From contig NZ_JACSET010000011.1 of NCBI RefSeq assembly GCF_014334325.1, positions 1 to 64,000 on the forward strand: a stretch of 64,000 nucleotides of DNA, given 5' to 3'. This document shows positions 7,073 to 15,904 of this stretch, piece by piece; position 1 is the first letter of the stretch, and each line of letters begins with the position of its first letter. The position numbers were made by a program, and so were the translations under genes. Source of the stretch: Treponema sp. Marseille-Q4130 (GTDB lineage: Bacteria > Spirochaetota > Spirochaetia > Treponematales > Treponemataceae). The notes beneath the pieces were generated by a model. The model searched no databases. It saw only the letters and a list, made by a program, of their open reading frames with translations, and was not told the origin of the DNA.

Positions 7073-7978
7073 ATGACACGGGAAGACAATGCTGCGTTGC
7101 GCGCCGTACGCCGTTCGACGCTAAAATCGATCAACGCAAAAAAGAAAGAGCGTATCAGACAGATAAAAGCGAATTACGATTCGGATATCCGCGAAATAAA
7201 TATCAAATACGCAAAGGATCCCGAACGCTTGCGTGCAAAATACGCTGCCGACGATTACGCGAAAAGCGAACGCGCGAAGCGTCGAGCCGAACGCAGGATA
7301 GCGAAGGAAGAGCGCCGTATCGAACTTCGCGGAAAGGAACGGCAGCTTTCGCTCGGTGAAGAGATCTTCAGCGCGATCGTACAAGGACTCGGTGTTCTCG
7401 TGTCGGTCGCGGCGACCGCCGTCCTTGCCGACCGCGCGATAACCCATGCGAACGACGCGCTCCGTGTGTTGTATGTTTCCACATTCGTATGCAGTACGGG
7501 GCTGATGATCGTCATGTATATCATGTCGACGCTGCATCACGCACTCATGCCGGAAAGCGCAAAAGAAGTATTCGATCGGCTCGCCCATTGTTTCGTCTTT
7601 CTCGTACTCGGAAGCGCATATACGTCGTTCATACTGATTTTCGCTCGCGGTGTCGGAGGCTGGGTGCTCTTCGGCCTCGTGTGGACAACCGCAGTCGTCG
7701 GCATCGTGCTCTATGCGGTGTGGGGCAGCGAATTGAAAATCGTCAACACCGTATTCTATTTTGTCATCGGCTGGGCGGGGCTTTTTCTCATGCGGCGCTT
7801 CTACCTCGAACATGCGCTGCGAAGTTTCGCATATCTTGTCGTTTCGGGGCTTTTGTACAGTTCGGGCTGCGCCTTTTTTCTCTTACGCAAGATCAAATAC
7901 ATGCATGCCGCCGGCAACGTCCTTATGCTCTTGGGAACGCTGAACTTGTACGCGTCGTTATTTTTTTCCGTCGCATGA
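7073..7978 (+). CDS. Hemolysin III / PAQR-family membrane protein
   Basis: A 301-residue protein whose C-terminal ~205 residues form the seven-helix hemolysin III (YqfA/PAQR) domain. Visible motifs are E-E-I-F-S-A-I-V-Q-G-L-G in the first helix, S-T-L-H-H-A-L after the second, and D-R-L-A-H-C-F-V-F-L-V-L-G-S-A-Y-T-S-F. The His and Asp residues are those of the family metal site. The first ~95 residues are a charged, Lys/Arg/Glu-rich coiled coil absent from most members. The start was set at the ATG at 7073 because a consensus -10 box ends 6 nt before it; the longer upstream frame starts with TTG inside the hairpin region. The stop overlaps the mntP start (ATGA), so the two are co-translated. 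Confidence 0.85.
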   Translation: MTREDNAALRAVRRSTLKSINAKKKERIRQIKANYDSDIREINIKYAKDPERLRAKYAADDYAKSERAKRRAERRIAKEERRIELRGKERQLSLGEEIFSAIVQGLGVLVSVAATAVLADRAITHANDALRVLYVSTFVCSTGLMIVMYIMSTLHHALMPESAKEVFDRLAHCFVFLVLGSAYTSFILIFARGVGGWVLFGLVWTTAVVGIVLYAVWGSELKIVNTVFYFVIGWAGLFLMRRFYLEHALRSFAYLVVSGLLYSSGCAFFLLRKIKYMHAAGNVLMLLGTLNLYASLFFSVA

Positions 7979-8691
7979 GTTTTGCCGAATTGCTGCTGCT
8001 CGGCGTCGCGCTTTCGATGGACGCGTTTACCGTAAGCGTGACAAACGGCATGACGCTCGGAAGCGTGCCCCTGCGCTATGCGCTCGCCGTATCGCTGACT
8101 TTCGGTACATTTCAAGCGCTTATGCCGCTGATAGGATTTTTCGGCGGCAGTTTTTTTTACACATACATCGAAGCGATCGATCACTGGGTCGTACTTGTAC
8201 TGCTTTGCGCTCTCGGCGGCAAAATGATTTTCGAGGCGGTGCGGGAACTGCGTGCAGCAGAACGTAAAAACACGGACTGCGAAACGGCTTTCGCCGCTGC
8301 GCCTGAGGCAGCCGAACAAGGCGATACGGTGCTGCAGAAAGCCGTACAAAAAATTAATAATTTTACGGAAACGGCGGACAAAAAAGATATTCGACGGAAC
8401 GCTTCGTGCCGCCGGCGTTTATCGCCGTCCCTGCTTTTGGTGCAGGGGATCGCGACAAGCATCGACGCGCTTGCCGTCGGTATAAGTCTTGCCGCCGTGA
8501 ATGCGAACATCACGCTCTCTGCGGTGACGATCGGCATAACGACGGCGCTCATCTGTTTTCCTGCGGTATACATAGGCAAAAAAACGGGAGATGCGCTCAA
8601 CGATAAAGCTCGGCTTGCCGGCGGCTGCATACTGATCGGAATCGGGATAAAGATATGCGTTCAGCATTTACTCGAACGCGGCGGTGTGTAA
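7975..8691 (+). CDS. mntP: Manganese efflux pump MntP
   Basis: A 238-residue inner-membrane protein of the MntP (YebN) family, which exports Mn2+. Two halves of three helices are visible. The first begins F-A-E-L-L-L-L-G-V-A-L-S-M-D-A-F-T-V-S-V and the second carries Q-G-I-A-T-S-I-D-A-L-A-V-G; the two Asp-containing motifs are the family signatures. Between the halves (about residues 85-140) is a polar insertion of roughly 50 residues, so the protein exceeds the usual ~190. It starts within the stop codon of the hemolysin III gene. No Mn riboswitch was seen upstream, and regulation probably follows the shared promoter at 7038. Confidence 0.9.
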   Translation: MSFAELLLLGVALSMDAFTVSVTNGMTLGSVPLRYALAVSLTFGTFQALMPLIGFFGGSFFYTYIEAIDHWVVLVLLCALGGKMIFEAVRELRAAERKNTDCETAFAAAPEAAEQGDTVLQKAVQKINNFTETADKKDIRRNASCRRRLSPSLLLVQGIATSIDALAVGISLAAVNANITLSAVTIGITTALICFPAVYIGKKTGDALNDKARLAGGCILIGIGIKICVQHLLERGGV

Positions 8692-8700
8692 GCAGGGTCT

Positions 8701-9492
8701 ATGCTTGTCGATTTTCACACGCACTTGCATGCGTACCGGCGCGGAGATGAGCGCGATGCGGCTCTCGAGTGCATCCGGCAAAATGCAATCCTCACGGTCG
8801 CATCCTCCGTCGATACGGCAACGTGGAATGAAACGCTTTCGCTTGCATCTCTTGTTTTTCACTCCGAAAGAAAATTAATAATTCCTACCTTCGGCATTCA
8901 TCCGTCGTATTGCGCGGGTTTGCCGGAAAACGAGGGCGAACTTGCCGCACTGCTTGAACCGTACCTGTGTGCATCGCCGGTCGTCGGAGAAATCGGGCTC
9001 GATTTTTATTGGGAAAAAAAGATACCTCACGAAACGCAGGAGCGCGTGTTCCGCTGCATACTCGATCATTGCGAACGTACGGAAAAATATTGCGTCGTGC
9101 ATACGAAGGGCGCCGAATCGCGCATTGCAGACATTCTCGCGGACTTTCCGCACGCAAAGCCCGTCATCCACTGGTATGACGGACCGGATTCGGCGTACGA
9201 TGTTTTTTTATCGCGCGGGTATATGCAGACATTCGGCTGCGAAGTGCGCTATTCCGATCGTATCAAAGCGCTGCTCGATCGGACGCCTCTTGAGTTTTTG
9301 CTTTCCGAAACGGATAATCCGACGGGAGAAGTGTGGCTCGGAGGCGAGGATTCGTCGCCGCTTTTGATAAAGCGCGTCGTACAAGATATCGCGAAAGTAA
9401 AGGGGATCGAAGATGCGGAGGCGGAATCGATTTTGCAAAAGAACGCCGGAAAAATTCTTGCAGCGTCGAATATCGGACAATATATCGACTAG
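8701..9492 (+). CDS. tatD: TatD-family metal-dependent DNase
   Basis: A 263-residue TIM-barrel hydrolase. Metal ligands are visible: His6 and His8 (D-F-H-T-H-L-H), Glu97 (G-E-I-G-L-D), His134 (V-V-H-T-K), His157 (V-I-H-W-Y) and Asp205 (S-E-T-D-N-P). TatD proteins are Mg2+-dependent 3'-5' exonucleases involved in DNA repair. It follows mntP after 9 bp and is probably co-transcribed. Length is normal for the family. Confidence 0.9.
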   Translation: MLVDFHTHLHAYRRGDERDAALECIRQNAILTVASSVDTATWNETLSLASLVFHSERKLIIPTFGIHPSYCAGLPENEGELAALLEPYLCASPVVGEIGLDFYWEKKIPHETQERVFRCILDHCERTEKYCVVHTKGAESRIADILADFPHAKPVIHWYDGPDSAYDVFLSRGYMQTFGCEVRYSDRIKALLDRTPLEFLLSETDNPTGEVWLGGEDSSPLLIKRVVQDIAKVKGIEDAEAESILQKNAGKILAASNIGQYID

Positions 9493-9768
9493 TAGGTCGA
9501 AAGTCGAGTTTCGAAAGTATTTCTAAATAAAGCTATGCTTTCGGCGAGAACTTCGTTCGCTGCGCTCACTACCGAGTTTGCTCTGCAAACTCGCCGTGTA
9601 TGCCGCGGTCGAGCTTTTAGGGTAGGCTTCCGCAAGCCTAACGCTCGAAACGGCACGCAGCCGGAACCTCGCCTCCGCATCATTTTATTCACTTTCGAAA
9701 CTCGCCGTTCAGTTGGTGAACGAAACAGTTGGAAAATTTCGAGTTTTAGAAAACTCGAAATTAAACCT
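9493..9768. repeat. Dispersed palindromic intergenic repeat, family A, copy 1
   Basis: About 276 bp that recurs at 61915-62149, with a partial copy at 12682-12760. Shared blocks include CGGTCGAGCTTTTAGGG, AGGCTTCCGCAAGCCT (hairpin), GGCACGCAGCCGGAACCTCG and the closing palindrome TTTCGAGTTTTAGAAAACTCGAAA. This copy also has a CGAGTTTGCTCTGCAAACTCG hairpin. It sits between tatD and the acyl-CoA synthetase and holds no gene. Confidence 0.8.
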
Positions 9769-9826
9769 AGTATTATTTACGGGTATCGATTATACTGTGC
9801 GGGTTGAGTTGAAGAGGGATTGTTAC

Positions 9827-11518
9827 ATGGTGTTGTATAAAGAATTTGTTGAAAACGACAGGGACTATCTGTCCTATGAAGATTTGAAAAAGAATTTTAA
9901 AATTAAAATTCCCGACAATTTTAATTTTGCATACGACGTCGTAGACCGCTATGCGGCGGACGATCCCGAAAAGCGGGCGCTTGTATGGTGCGACGATTGC
10001 GACGAAGAGCATATATTTACGTTTGCCGATATTTCGGAGATGTCGAAACGCACGGCAAATTTTCTCACGGCGCACGGAATCGGAAAGGGCGATTCCGTCA
10101 TGCTCATTTTGCGCCGCCGGTATGAGTTTTGGTGGTTTATCATCGCGCTGCACCGGATCGGTGCGATCGGCATCCCGGCGACGGATCAGCTGCTCGAAAA
10201 AGATATCGAATACCGCAACAAAGCCGCCGAAGTGAAGATGATCATTTCATTCGACGAGCCGAAAGTGCAGGAAGAGATCGAAAAATCGCTCGCCGCTTCT
10301 CCGTCGGTAAAGACGCTCGTGACGGTCGGAAAGGAGCGCGGCGTCTGGGTGAACTTTCACAAAGAGATCGAAAAATACGATGCGCATTTTGATCGGCCGA
10401 CGGGCGACAAAGCGACGTGCAACGAAGATATCATGCTGCTGTATTTTACGTCGGGTACGTCCGGCTATCCGAAAATGGTGCAGCACAATTTCGTATATCC
10501 CCTCGGCCATATCGTGACGGCGAAGTATTGGCAAAATGTCGTCGACAACGGTTTGCATTTGACGATAGCCGAAACGGGCTGGGCAAAAGCGGTGTGGGGA
10601 AAACTCTACGGTCAGTGGCTTGCAGGCTCGGCGGTCTTTTCGTACGATATGACAAGCTTTAAACCGGACAGGATGCTGCAAAAGATTTCACACTATAAAG
10701 TGACGACCTTTTGTGCGCCGCCGACCGTGTATCGCTATCTTATCCGGCAGGATTTGAAAAAATACGATCTGTCGAATCTGCGCTATTGCGTGACCGCGGG
10801 TGAAGCGCTCAACGCGGAAGTGTACAATAAATTCTACGAGCAGACGGGCATTAAAATGTTCGAAGCGTACGGGCAGACGGAAGCGACCGTCATCATCGGC
10901 AATTTTCCCGGCATGGAGCCGAAGCCCGGTTCTATGGGAAAGCCTGCGCCGGGCTACGATGTCGATATCATCGCGCCGAACGGTACGAAGTGCGAAGCGG
11001 GAGAAGCGGGAGAAATCGTCATTCACGTCGACAAAGAGCGCCCCTTCGGTTTGTTTTCCGGCTATTACCGCGATTTTTCTCTGACGGCGGCGGCCTTCGA
11101 CAGCGGACTCTATCATACCGGTGATACCGCTTATTATGACAGCGACGGCTATCTGTGGTTTATCGGACGCAACGACGATATTATTAAAAGTTCGGGCTAC
11201 CGCATCAGTCCGTTCGAAGTCGAAAGCGTATTGATGAAGCACCCGTCCGTGCTCGAATGCGCGGTGACGGGCGTTGAAGACAAGCGGCGGGGCCAGATCG
11301 TCAAAGCGACTATCGTACTCAATGCCGGCTTCGAGCCGTGCAAAGCGCTTGAACTTGAACTGCAGGATTATGTAAAGCATCAGACGGCGAGCTACAAGCA
11401 CCCGCGCATCATCGAATTTGTTAAAGAATTGCCGAAGACGATCAGCGGTAAAATCCGCCGCGTCGAAATCCGCGAAAAGGACAAAGATTCGGTGATGAAA
11501 AAGAAAGGCAGAAGCTGA
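9827..11518 (+). CDS. AMP-forming acyl-CoA synthetase (ANL superfamily)
   Basis: A 563-residue adenylate-forming enzyme that activates a carboxylic acid to acyl-AMP and then acyl-CoA. Core motifs are the P-loop [11 protein letters not shown] (~residues 206-216), E-A-Y-G-Q-T-E (A5), Y-H-T-G-D-T-A (A7), [10 protein letters not shown] (A8) and [10 protein letters not shown] (A10, catalytic Lys). The overall pattern resembles the medium-chain/acetyl-CoA synthetase group, but the substrate cannot be read from sequence. The ATG at 9827 is chosen because GAAGAGGGA lies just before it; longer in-frame starts would run into repeat family A. It is a single-gene unit. Confidence 0.85.
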   Translation: MVLYKEFVENDRDYLSYEDLKKNFKIKIPDNFNFAYDVVDRYAADDPEKRALVWCDDCDEEHIFTFADISEMSKRTANFLTAHGIGKGDSVMLILRRRYEFWWFIIALHRIGAIGIPATDQLLEKDIEYRNKAAEVKMIISFDEPKVQEEIEKSLAASPSVKTLVTVGKERGVWVNFHKEIEKYDAHFDRPTGDKATCNEDIMLLYFTSGTSGYPKMVQHNFVYPLGHIVTAKYWQNVVDNGLHLTIAETGWAKAVWGKLYGQWLAGSAVFSYDMTSFKPDRMLQKISHYKVTTFCAPPTVYRYLIRQDLKKYDLSNLRYCVTAGEALNAEVYNKFYEQTGIKMFEAYGQTEATVIIGNFPGMEPKPGSMGKPAPGYDVDIIAPNGTKCEAGEAGEIVIHVDKERPFGLFSGYYRDFSLTAAAFDSGLYHTGDTAYYDSDGYLWFIGRNDDIIKSSGYRISPFEVESVLMKHPSVLECAVTGVEDKRRGQIVKATIVLNAGFEPCKALELELQDYVKHQTASYKHPRIIEFVKELPKTISGKIRRVEIREKDKDSVMKKKGRS

Positions 11519-11538
11519 AACCGTTTCGGCGGGGGATG

Positions 11539-12441
11539 CTATGACCGTTCGACTTTCGCTTCGGTGAGGCCGGTAGCTTGCACTATCTTTTGTACGGAAT
11601 CGCCGAATTGTTTTAATATCTTCGCCGTTTTGAGCTTTGCTTTGTATGAGCCTTCGGAAATGCCCGCTGAAAAACCTTTCGCTTCACCCTGCACAATACC
11701 TTCCTGCAATGCGATTTCTCTTTCTTCTTCTCGCTGCACGGCGATGTCGACATCGTAATCGTATTCGGCAATCAGCATATTCATCACCTCCCGACTTTTC
11801 CGCTGTAAGTATTCCCGTAAGACGTCGTTTTGTATACACTCTTTGATCGCATTCTGGAAGCCGTTTTCGCTGTCAAGTTTCGTATGTCTCCGTACGGCGT
11901 CTATGAACAGAGTGTACTCTTTTAACGGTTTACACGTATGCAAGATTTTACTTCCCTTAGTATAATTGATATTCATCACGCTGACAACAAGTTCGAGGCA
12001 AGGCTTTTCAGGTGTCGTCATAAAGGCGTCGGAAAGACGGAGCGTTGCGCTTTTAGGATAATCTTCTTCGCTGTTGTAGAACACATAAAATTCCGGTGAG
12101 GGTATCTTTTTCAGTCTGCGAAGATAGCGGTCGCGAGGGTTTTGGATGCGCTCGTAGAGACGCGAGGCGTACTGCAAAAAGCGCATCGGCATGTTTTCGT
12201 TTACCGTAGACTGATGTTCGATCAATACGATGATCTTTCCGTCGACGAGGCAGGCCACGTCGTTACGAAAGGCCATGTACATCACCTGTTCGAGACGGAG
12301 CGGTTCAAGCTCGGTCGATGCATCGAGCTTTGTCCCGTGCAAAGCGTTGTAGAGCAAAAGGAAGTTCGCTTTTGCGTTTTTGTCTTCACTGAAGAGATCA
12401 ACGAATACCGAATCTTTATACCGCCGATTATGCTTTGCCAT
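11539..12441 (-). CDS. Rpn-family PD-(D/E)XK nuclease / transposase-like protein
   Basis: A 300-residue protein of the Rpn (PDDEXK_2) family. The N-terminal nuclease shows F-L-L-L-Y-N-A-L-H-G-T and the active-site strand R-N-D-V-A-C-L-V-D-G-K-I-I-V-L-I-E-H-Q-S, with Asp and the E-x-Q signature. The C-terminus repeats short helices (R-E-I-A-L-Q-E-G-I-V-Q-G-E-A-K-G), characteristic of these proteins. E. coli Rpn proteins are DNA endonucleases that promote recombination and can restrict phage. Ribosome-binding site GGAGG. It converges on the acyl-CoA synthetase and is bounded by repeats. Confidence 0.85.
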   Translation of the reverse strand: MAKHNRRYKDSVFVDLFSEDKNAKANFLLLYNALHGTKLDASTELEPLRLEQVMYMAFRNDVACLVDGKIIVLIEHQSTVNENMPMRFLQYASRLYERIQNPRDRYLRRLKKIPSPEFYVFYNSEEDYPKSATLRLSDAFMTTPEKPCLELVVSVMNINYTKGSKILHTCKPLKEYTLFIDAVRRHTKLDSENGFQNAIKECIQNDVLREYLQRKSREVMNMLIAEYDYDVDIAVQREEEREIALQEGIVQGEAKGFSAGISEGSYKAKLKTAKILKQFGDSVQKIVQATGLTEAKVERS

Positions 12442-12760
12442 AATAAAACCTCCGCAAAATATTCACTATATAAATCGCGGAAATAGTGCGATTCCGGAGT
12501 TTTTTAGAAAAGATTTTCAGCCAAGCGGAATGCGGCAAAAGGGAACGTGTGACAGGGCAACTGTACCGGATGTTCAAGTCTGATTCGATTAGGGTCGGCT
12601 GCGTGATTTGCAATGAACGCGTTAGCGCGAAGTTCCCCGCGCAACTTGCAGCGAGCGCAGTTTTTGCCCTTATGTATCTAAAAGGTCGAAACTAGCCGTT
12701 CAGTCGGTGCGTGAAGCTATTGAAAAAATTCGGTTTTTAGAAACCTTGAAATTGAACCTT

Positions 12761-12812
12761 TTATTTGTGCGGAGGGTTTAATACCTCGACACTTGCGTCG
12801 GGGTTGTTGATT
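12761..12812 (+). repeat. Family C palindromic element, short form
   Basis: A 52-bp element opening TTATTYGTGCGGAGGGTT and closing GTCGGGGTTGTTGATT around a GC-rich hairpin. Other copies: 14769-14886, 41135-41273 (inverted), 53416-53554 and 63030-63081. Confidence 0.75.
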
Positions 12813-12898
12813 TTTAATTCGGCTTTGTAGGCTCATCGAGTCGTGAAAACTGTTTGCCCGCTGTCTTTCCGCAATTCGGCAAGACAGCGGCCGAGGGC

Positions 12899-12945
12899 AT
12901 TTTCAAAGTTACTTCTAAAAACTGCCGTTTTTAGAGGTTCCGAAT
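12899..12945. repeat. Family E hairpin, copy 1
   Basis: GCATTTTCAAAGTTACTTC followed by a stem (TTCTAAAAAC/GTTTTTAGAG). The same unit recurs at about 30342-30388 with a changed loop and a preserved stem. Possibly a mobile terminator. Confidence 0.6.
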
Positions 12946-13099
12946 AAAAAACCGCCCCGAAGCCGGAACTTTCTCCGACTTGGGAGCGGTCACTTATTTT
13001 AATTGGTAATATGTAATTTGTAATTCGATTACCGATTAGCCATTACCGATTACACAGTATCGATGCTCCATTCAGCCGAATTATCGATTATTGATTGGA

Positions 13100-14671
13100 T
13101 TACGGGTTAGGTGGCGCCACACTTTCAAACTTTGCTTTTTGTTCGGTAGTATCGGCACCGGGAACAGCCATAGCAGTAAGCGCTTCATCTGCAGTGTAGG
13201 CGTCATAAAAACGCTCCGGCACCTTTATGCTGTTGGCATCGAGTCCGGTGCAACCGGAGAAAGCCTCATTAAACCTATCGGGAAGATAATTACACTTAAG
13301 CGTAACAGATGTTATATTTGTACACTTTTTAAAGCAGTATCTCATATACACAACACGGTTCGGTATCGTCGGGGCTGTAGTTAATTCTTTGCAGTTATAA
13401 AAGCACTGATCCATATTCTTAACGCCGTCCGGTATGTTCGGAACTGTCTGTAAGTTTTGGCAGTCGTAAAAGCACTGCTCCATATTCGTAACTTTGTCCG
13501 GTATGTTCGGAACTGTCTGTAAGTTTTTGCAGCCGTAAAAACAGTTCATCATATTCGTAACGCTGCCCGGTATCGTCGGGGCTGTGGTTAAGTTTTTGCA
13601 GGCGTTAAAGCAGTACCTCATATCCGTAACGCCGTCCGGTATGTTCGGAACTGTGGTTAAGTTTGTGCAGCCAGAAAAACAGTACTTTATATCCGTAACG
13701 CCCTTCGGTATCTCCGGAGCTGTGGTTAAGTTCGTGCAGCCGGAAAAACAGCCGCTCATATTCTTAACGTCGTTCGGTATGTTCGGAGCTGTCTGTAAGC
13801 TTGTGCAGCCGTAAAAGCACTCTTCCATATTCGTAACGTTGTTCGGTATCGACGGAGCTTGCTCAAGTTTAGTACAGTTTTTAAAGCACTGCTTCATATT
13901 CGTAACGCCGTTCGGTATTTTAACCACGCTTACGAGGTTTTCGCACTTATAAAAGCAGTAGCTCATATCAGTAAGACCTGCTATTGTTTCCGGTAATTTA
14001 AGCGCAACTTTTTTATCTGAATTGGCTTTCAGCACTTCTCCGAGCGGGCTCGAGCTCGCTTCAGAACCAGAAGAGGGAGGGGGGCTTCCTTTTAAGTCCG
14101 CTGCATTAAGATCGGGTATTTCGATTTTATGGACTGTCGAACCTCTTGGCAGACCTTGCAGGTAGGTGGCAAGATTTGCATAGGTTACAGGGGTGTACTC
14201 AGGCGGAGTGGCGGTGCTTTCAAAACTCACCTGCACGGTTACCGCTTCGGTAACGGGGTGCTTGAACGTGTTTGTTGTATTGTCAACTACCGTTTCCCCG
14301 TTTAATTTCCACTCTTTTACCCGGTAGTCTTTATCAGGTACTGCGGTAAAGGTTACGGTTTTACCTTTTTCGACGTTTATGGAACTCGGCTCTGTTTCCT
14401 CTATGCCGTCCGACTGCGCTTTTAGCGTGCCGTTCTCGCCTTCTACGCTGAAGCTTACCGTGAATGTCTCGGCTGTGTTTGTGCCGCCTCCCGTCTCTCC
14501 TCCGGAGTTACCGCCGCCGGAATCGCTGCTGTTGGTACAGCTCATAAAAACCGGCGCTGCGGCAAAAAGCAATGCGCAGGCCGCCGCAATGGATAGTTTT
14601 TTAAAAAGGGTTTTGCCGAATGCCCCCCCCCTATACATACGTAAGGGATGTATTTTTACTTTGTTCATCAT
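13100..14671 (-). CDS. BspA-like leucine-rich-repeat surface lipoprotein with G9 tract
   Basis: A 523-residue outer-surface lipoprotein. The signal peptide ends at lipobox F-M-S-C (about residue 45). A low-complexity Gly/Ser linker follows, then an InlB B-repeat-like module (~residues 70-155, with F-T-A-V-P-D-K-D-Y-R-V-K-E-W). The rest is about eleven ~23-residue BspA/DUF285-type repeats of the form N-M-x-x-C-F-x-x-C-x-N-L-x-x-x-P-x-I-P-x-x-V-T. Such treponemal and Bacteroidales proteins bind fibronectin or other bacteria. A run of nine G (C on the plus strand, 14623-14631) lies at codons 14-17, ahead of the signal peptide, so slippage would switch the gene off. Ribosome-binding site AGAGGCGG. 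Confidence 0.88.
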   Translation of the reverse strand: MMNKVKIHPLRMYRGGAFGKTLFKKLSIAAACALLFAAAPVFMSCTNSSDSGGGNSGGETGGGTNTAETFTVSFSVEGENGTLKAQSDGIEETEPSSINVEKGKTVTFTAVPDKDYRVKEWKLNGETVVDNTTNTFKHPVTEAVTVQVSFESTATPPEYTPVTYANLATYLQGLPRGSTVHKIEIPDLNAADLKGSPPPSSGSEASSSPLGEVLKANSDKKVALKLPETIAGLTDMSYCFYKCENLVSVVKIPNGVTNMKQCFKNCTKLEQAPSIPNNVTNMEECFYGCTSLQTAPNIPNDVKNMSGCFSGCTNLTTAPEIPKGVTDIKYCFSGCTNLTTVPNIPDGVTDMRYCFNACKNLTTAPTIPGSVTNMMNCFYGCKNLQTVPNIPDKVTNMEQCFYDCQNLQTVPNIPDGVKNMDQCFYNCKELTTAPTIPNRVVYMRYCFKKCTNITSVTLKCNYLPDRFNEAFSGCTGLDANSIKVPERFYDAYTADEALTAMAVPGADTTEQKAKFESVAPPNP

Positions 14672-14768
14672 AAACCGCCTCTGAAAACTTTTGCAGGAAG
14701 CACGGCTCTGTTACCGAATGTTTTCTGCATCTTATTGGTATTATATCACATTTTTAAAAATTTCACAA

Positions 14769-14886
14769 TTATTCGTGCGGAGGGTTTAATACCCCGACGC
14801 TTGCGTCGTAACAAAGGGTATTAAAGCCGACTGCAACCACCTTATAAGAACAACATACCCCGACGCTCGCGTCGGGGTTGTTGATT
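14769..14886 (+). repeat. Family C palindromic element, long form
   Basis: Same ends as the short copies (TTATTCGTGCGGAGGGTT and GGGGTTGTTGATT). Between them are a partial duplicate of the GC hairpin and a CAACCACCTTAT segment, giving about 118 bp. Confidence 0.75.
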
Positions 14887-15139
14887 AAATGCTCGAAGCG
14901 ATATAATTTTTTTGCGGCGCGGATAAAGGCTTGTGCCGTCTGTCTGTGCGGAGCGATGCGAAATCGTTTTTTTGCGAATAAGCGATGTATTCACAGTACG
15001 CCTACGCCCGACCGGAGTACCGCGCAGCGTCCGCGCGTAAGCGCGGATGAGGGTTACCGAAGTACGGAGGGCGGGATCTTCCGATACGTGCCGTCCCCTC
15101 TCTCATGAAATATCCTTTTTTTGCCGAAATTAATGTGAT
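14887..15139. other. Intergenic gap before rlmE
   Basis: No gene seen. A GCGTCCGCGCGTAAGCGCGG hairpin lies near 15028-15047. A plausible rlmE promoter could not be fixed. Confidence 0.3.
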
Positions 15140-15751
15140 ATGTCTGCAAAACAATCGAAGGCTTATGCGGAGCCGGATTTTTGGTCGAAAAAAGCGTTTT
15201 CCGAGGGCTACCCCGCGCGGTCGGTGTACAAGCTGCGGGAGATCGACGAAAAATTCGATTTTATTCCGAATCCGAAAAATTGTACCGCTCTCGATTTGGG
15301 TGCGGCTCCGGGCAGCTGGACGATGTTTTTACTGCGGAAGTTTAACGGGGAAGGGCATATCGTTTCGTGCGATTTGAACGAGCTTGCAAAAAACGTCAAG
15401 GGCGATAATTTGACCTTTATTCAGGGCGATTTGAATGATGCGGCGGTCAGAGAAAAGATAGGTGCGCTCGGGCCTTATGATATCGTCGTGAGCGATGCCG
15501 CCCCGCTTACGACGGGTAACCGCATCGTCGATACGGCACGTTCGGAGCAGCTGGTCGATATGGCGTTATGGTATGCCGAGTCGATGCTGAAAACCGGCGG
15601 CAATATGGCGGTAAAGATTTTTCAAAACGGCAGTCAACAGGCGCTGCTGCAAAAGATGCGCGCCATGTTCGAATCGGCGAAAGGGTTTAAGCCCTCCGCG
15701 TGCCGTTCCGAATCGTTTGAAACCTACCTTGTCGGTATCGGAAAAAAGTGA
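15140..15751 (+). CDS. rlmE: 23S rRNA 2'-O-methyltransferase RlmE (FtsJ)
   Basis: A 203-residue SAM-dependent methyltransferase that methylates U2552 of 23S rRNA (E. coli numbering) on the 50S subunit. The SAM motif L-D-L-G-A-A-P-G-S-W lies at residues 51-60. The catalytic tetrad is visible as Lys31 (V-Y-K-L), Asp119 (S-D-A-A-P), Lys159 (V-K-I-F) and Glu194 (S-F-E-T-Y). Length is normal. There is no clear Shine-Dalgarno sequence. It stands alone, followed by a separately promoted peptidase gene. Confidence 0.93.
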   Translation: MSAKQSKAYAEPDFWSKKAFSEGYPARSVYKLREIDEKFDFIPNPKNCTALDLGAAPGSWTMFLLRKFNGEGHIVSCDLNELAKNVKGDNLTFIQGDLNDAAVREKIGALGPYDIVVSDAAPLTTGNRIVDTARSEQLVDMALWYAESMLKTGGNMAVKIFQNGSQQALLQKMRAMFESAKGFKPSACRSESFETYLVGIGKK

Positions 15752-15842
15752 CGAATTGCCGCGGCACTTGCAACGAGCGCGAAGTTTTTCGCACAAGGGG
15801 CAGGCTTGCTGCCGGAAATGCGGCGGAGAGTCGGACGCTCGA

Positions 15843-15871
15843 TTGATATTTGCGGCGATTTGAGGTACAGT
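15843..15871 (+). promoter_or_regulatory. Promoter of the LysM/M23 peptidase gene
   Basis: TTGATA (15843-15848), 17-bp spacer, TACAGT (15866-15871). The predicted start point near 15878 lies after the ATG at 15872, so translation should begin at 15905. Confidence 0.5.
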
Positions 15872-15904
15872 ATGTTCATACACGGTTTGAAAGCGGCGGA
15901 CAGT

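Larger units (their letters stand above)
12442..13099. other. Gene-free repeat-rich intergenic region
   Basis: About 660 bp with no gene. It contains a partial family A repeat (12682-12760), a short family C element (12761-12812), a family E hairpin (12899-12945), a hairpin near 12950-12990 (ACCGC...GCGGT arms with a loop over GAAGCCGG) and A+T-rich tracts with TTACCGATTA words also seen near 23,670. Confidence 0.6.

Noticed and set aside
11539-12441. Rpn-family gene as part of an insertion sequence
   Set aside because: No terminal inverted repeats or target duplication were visible around it.
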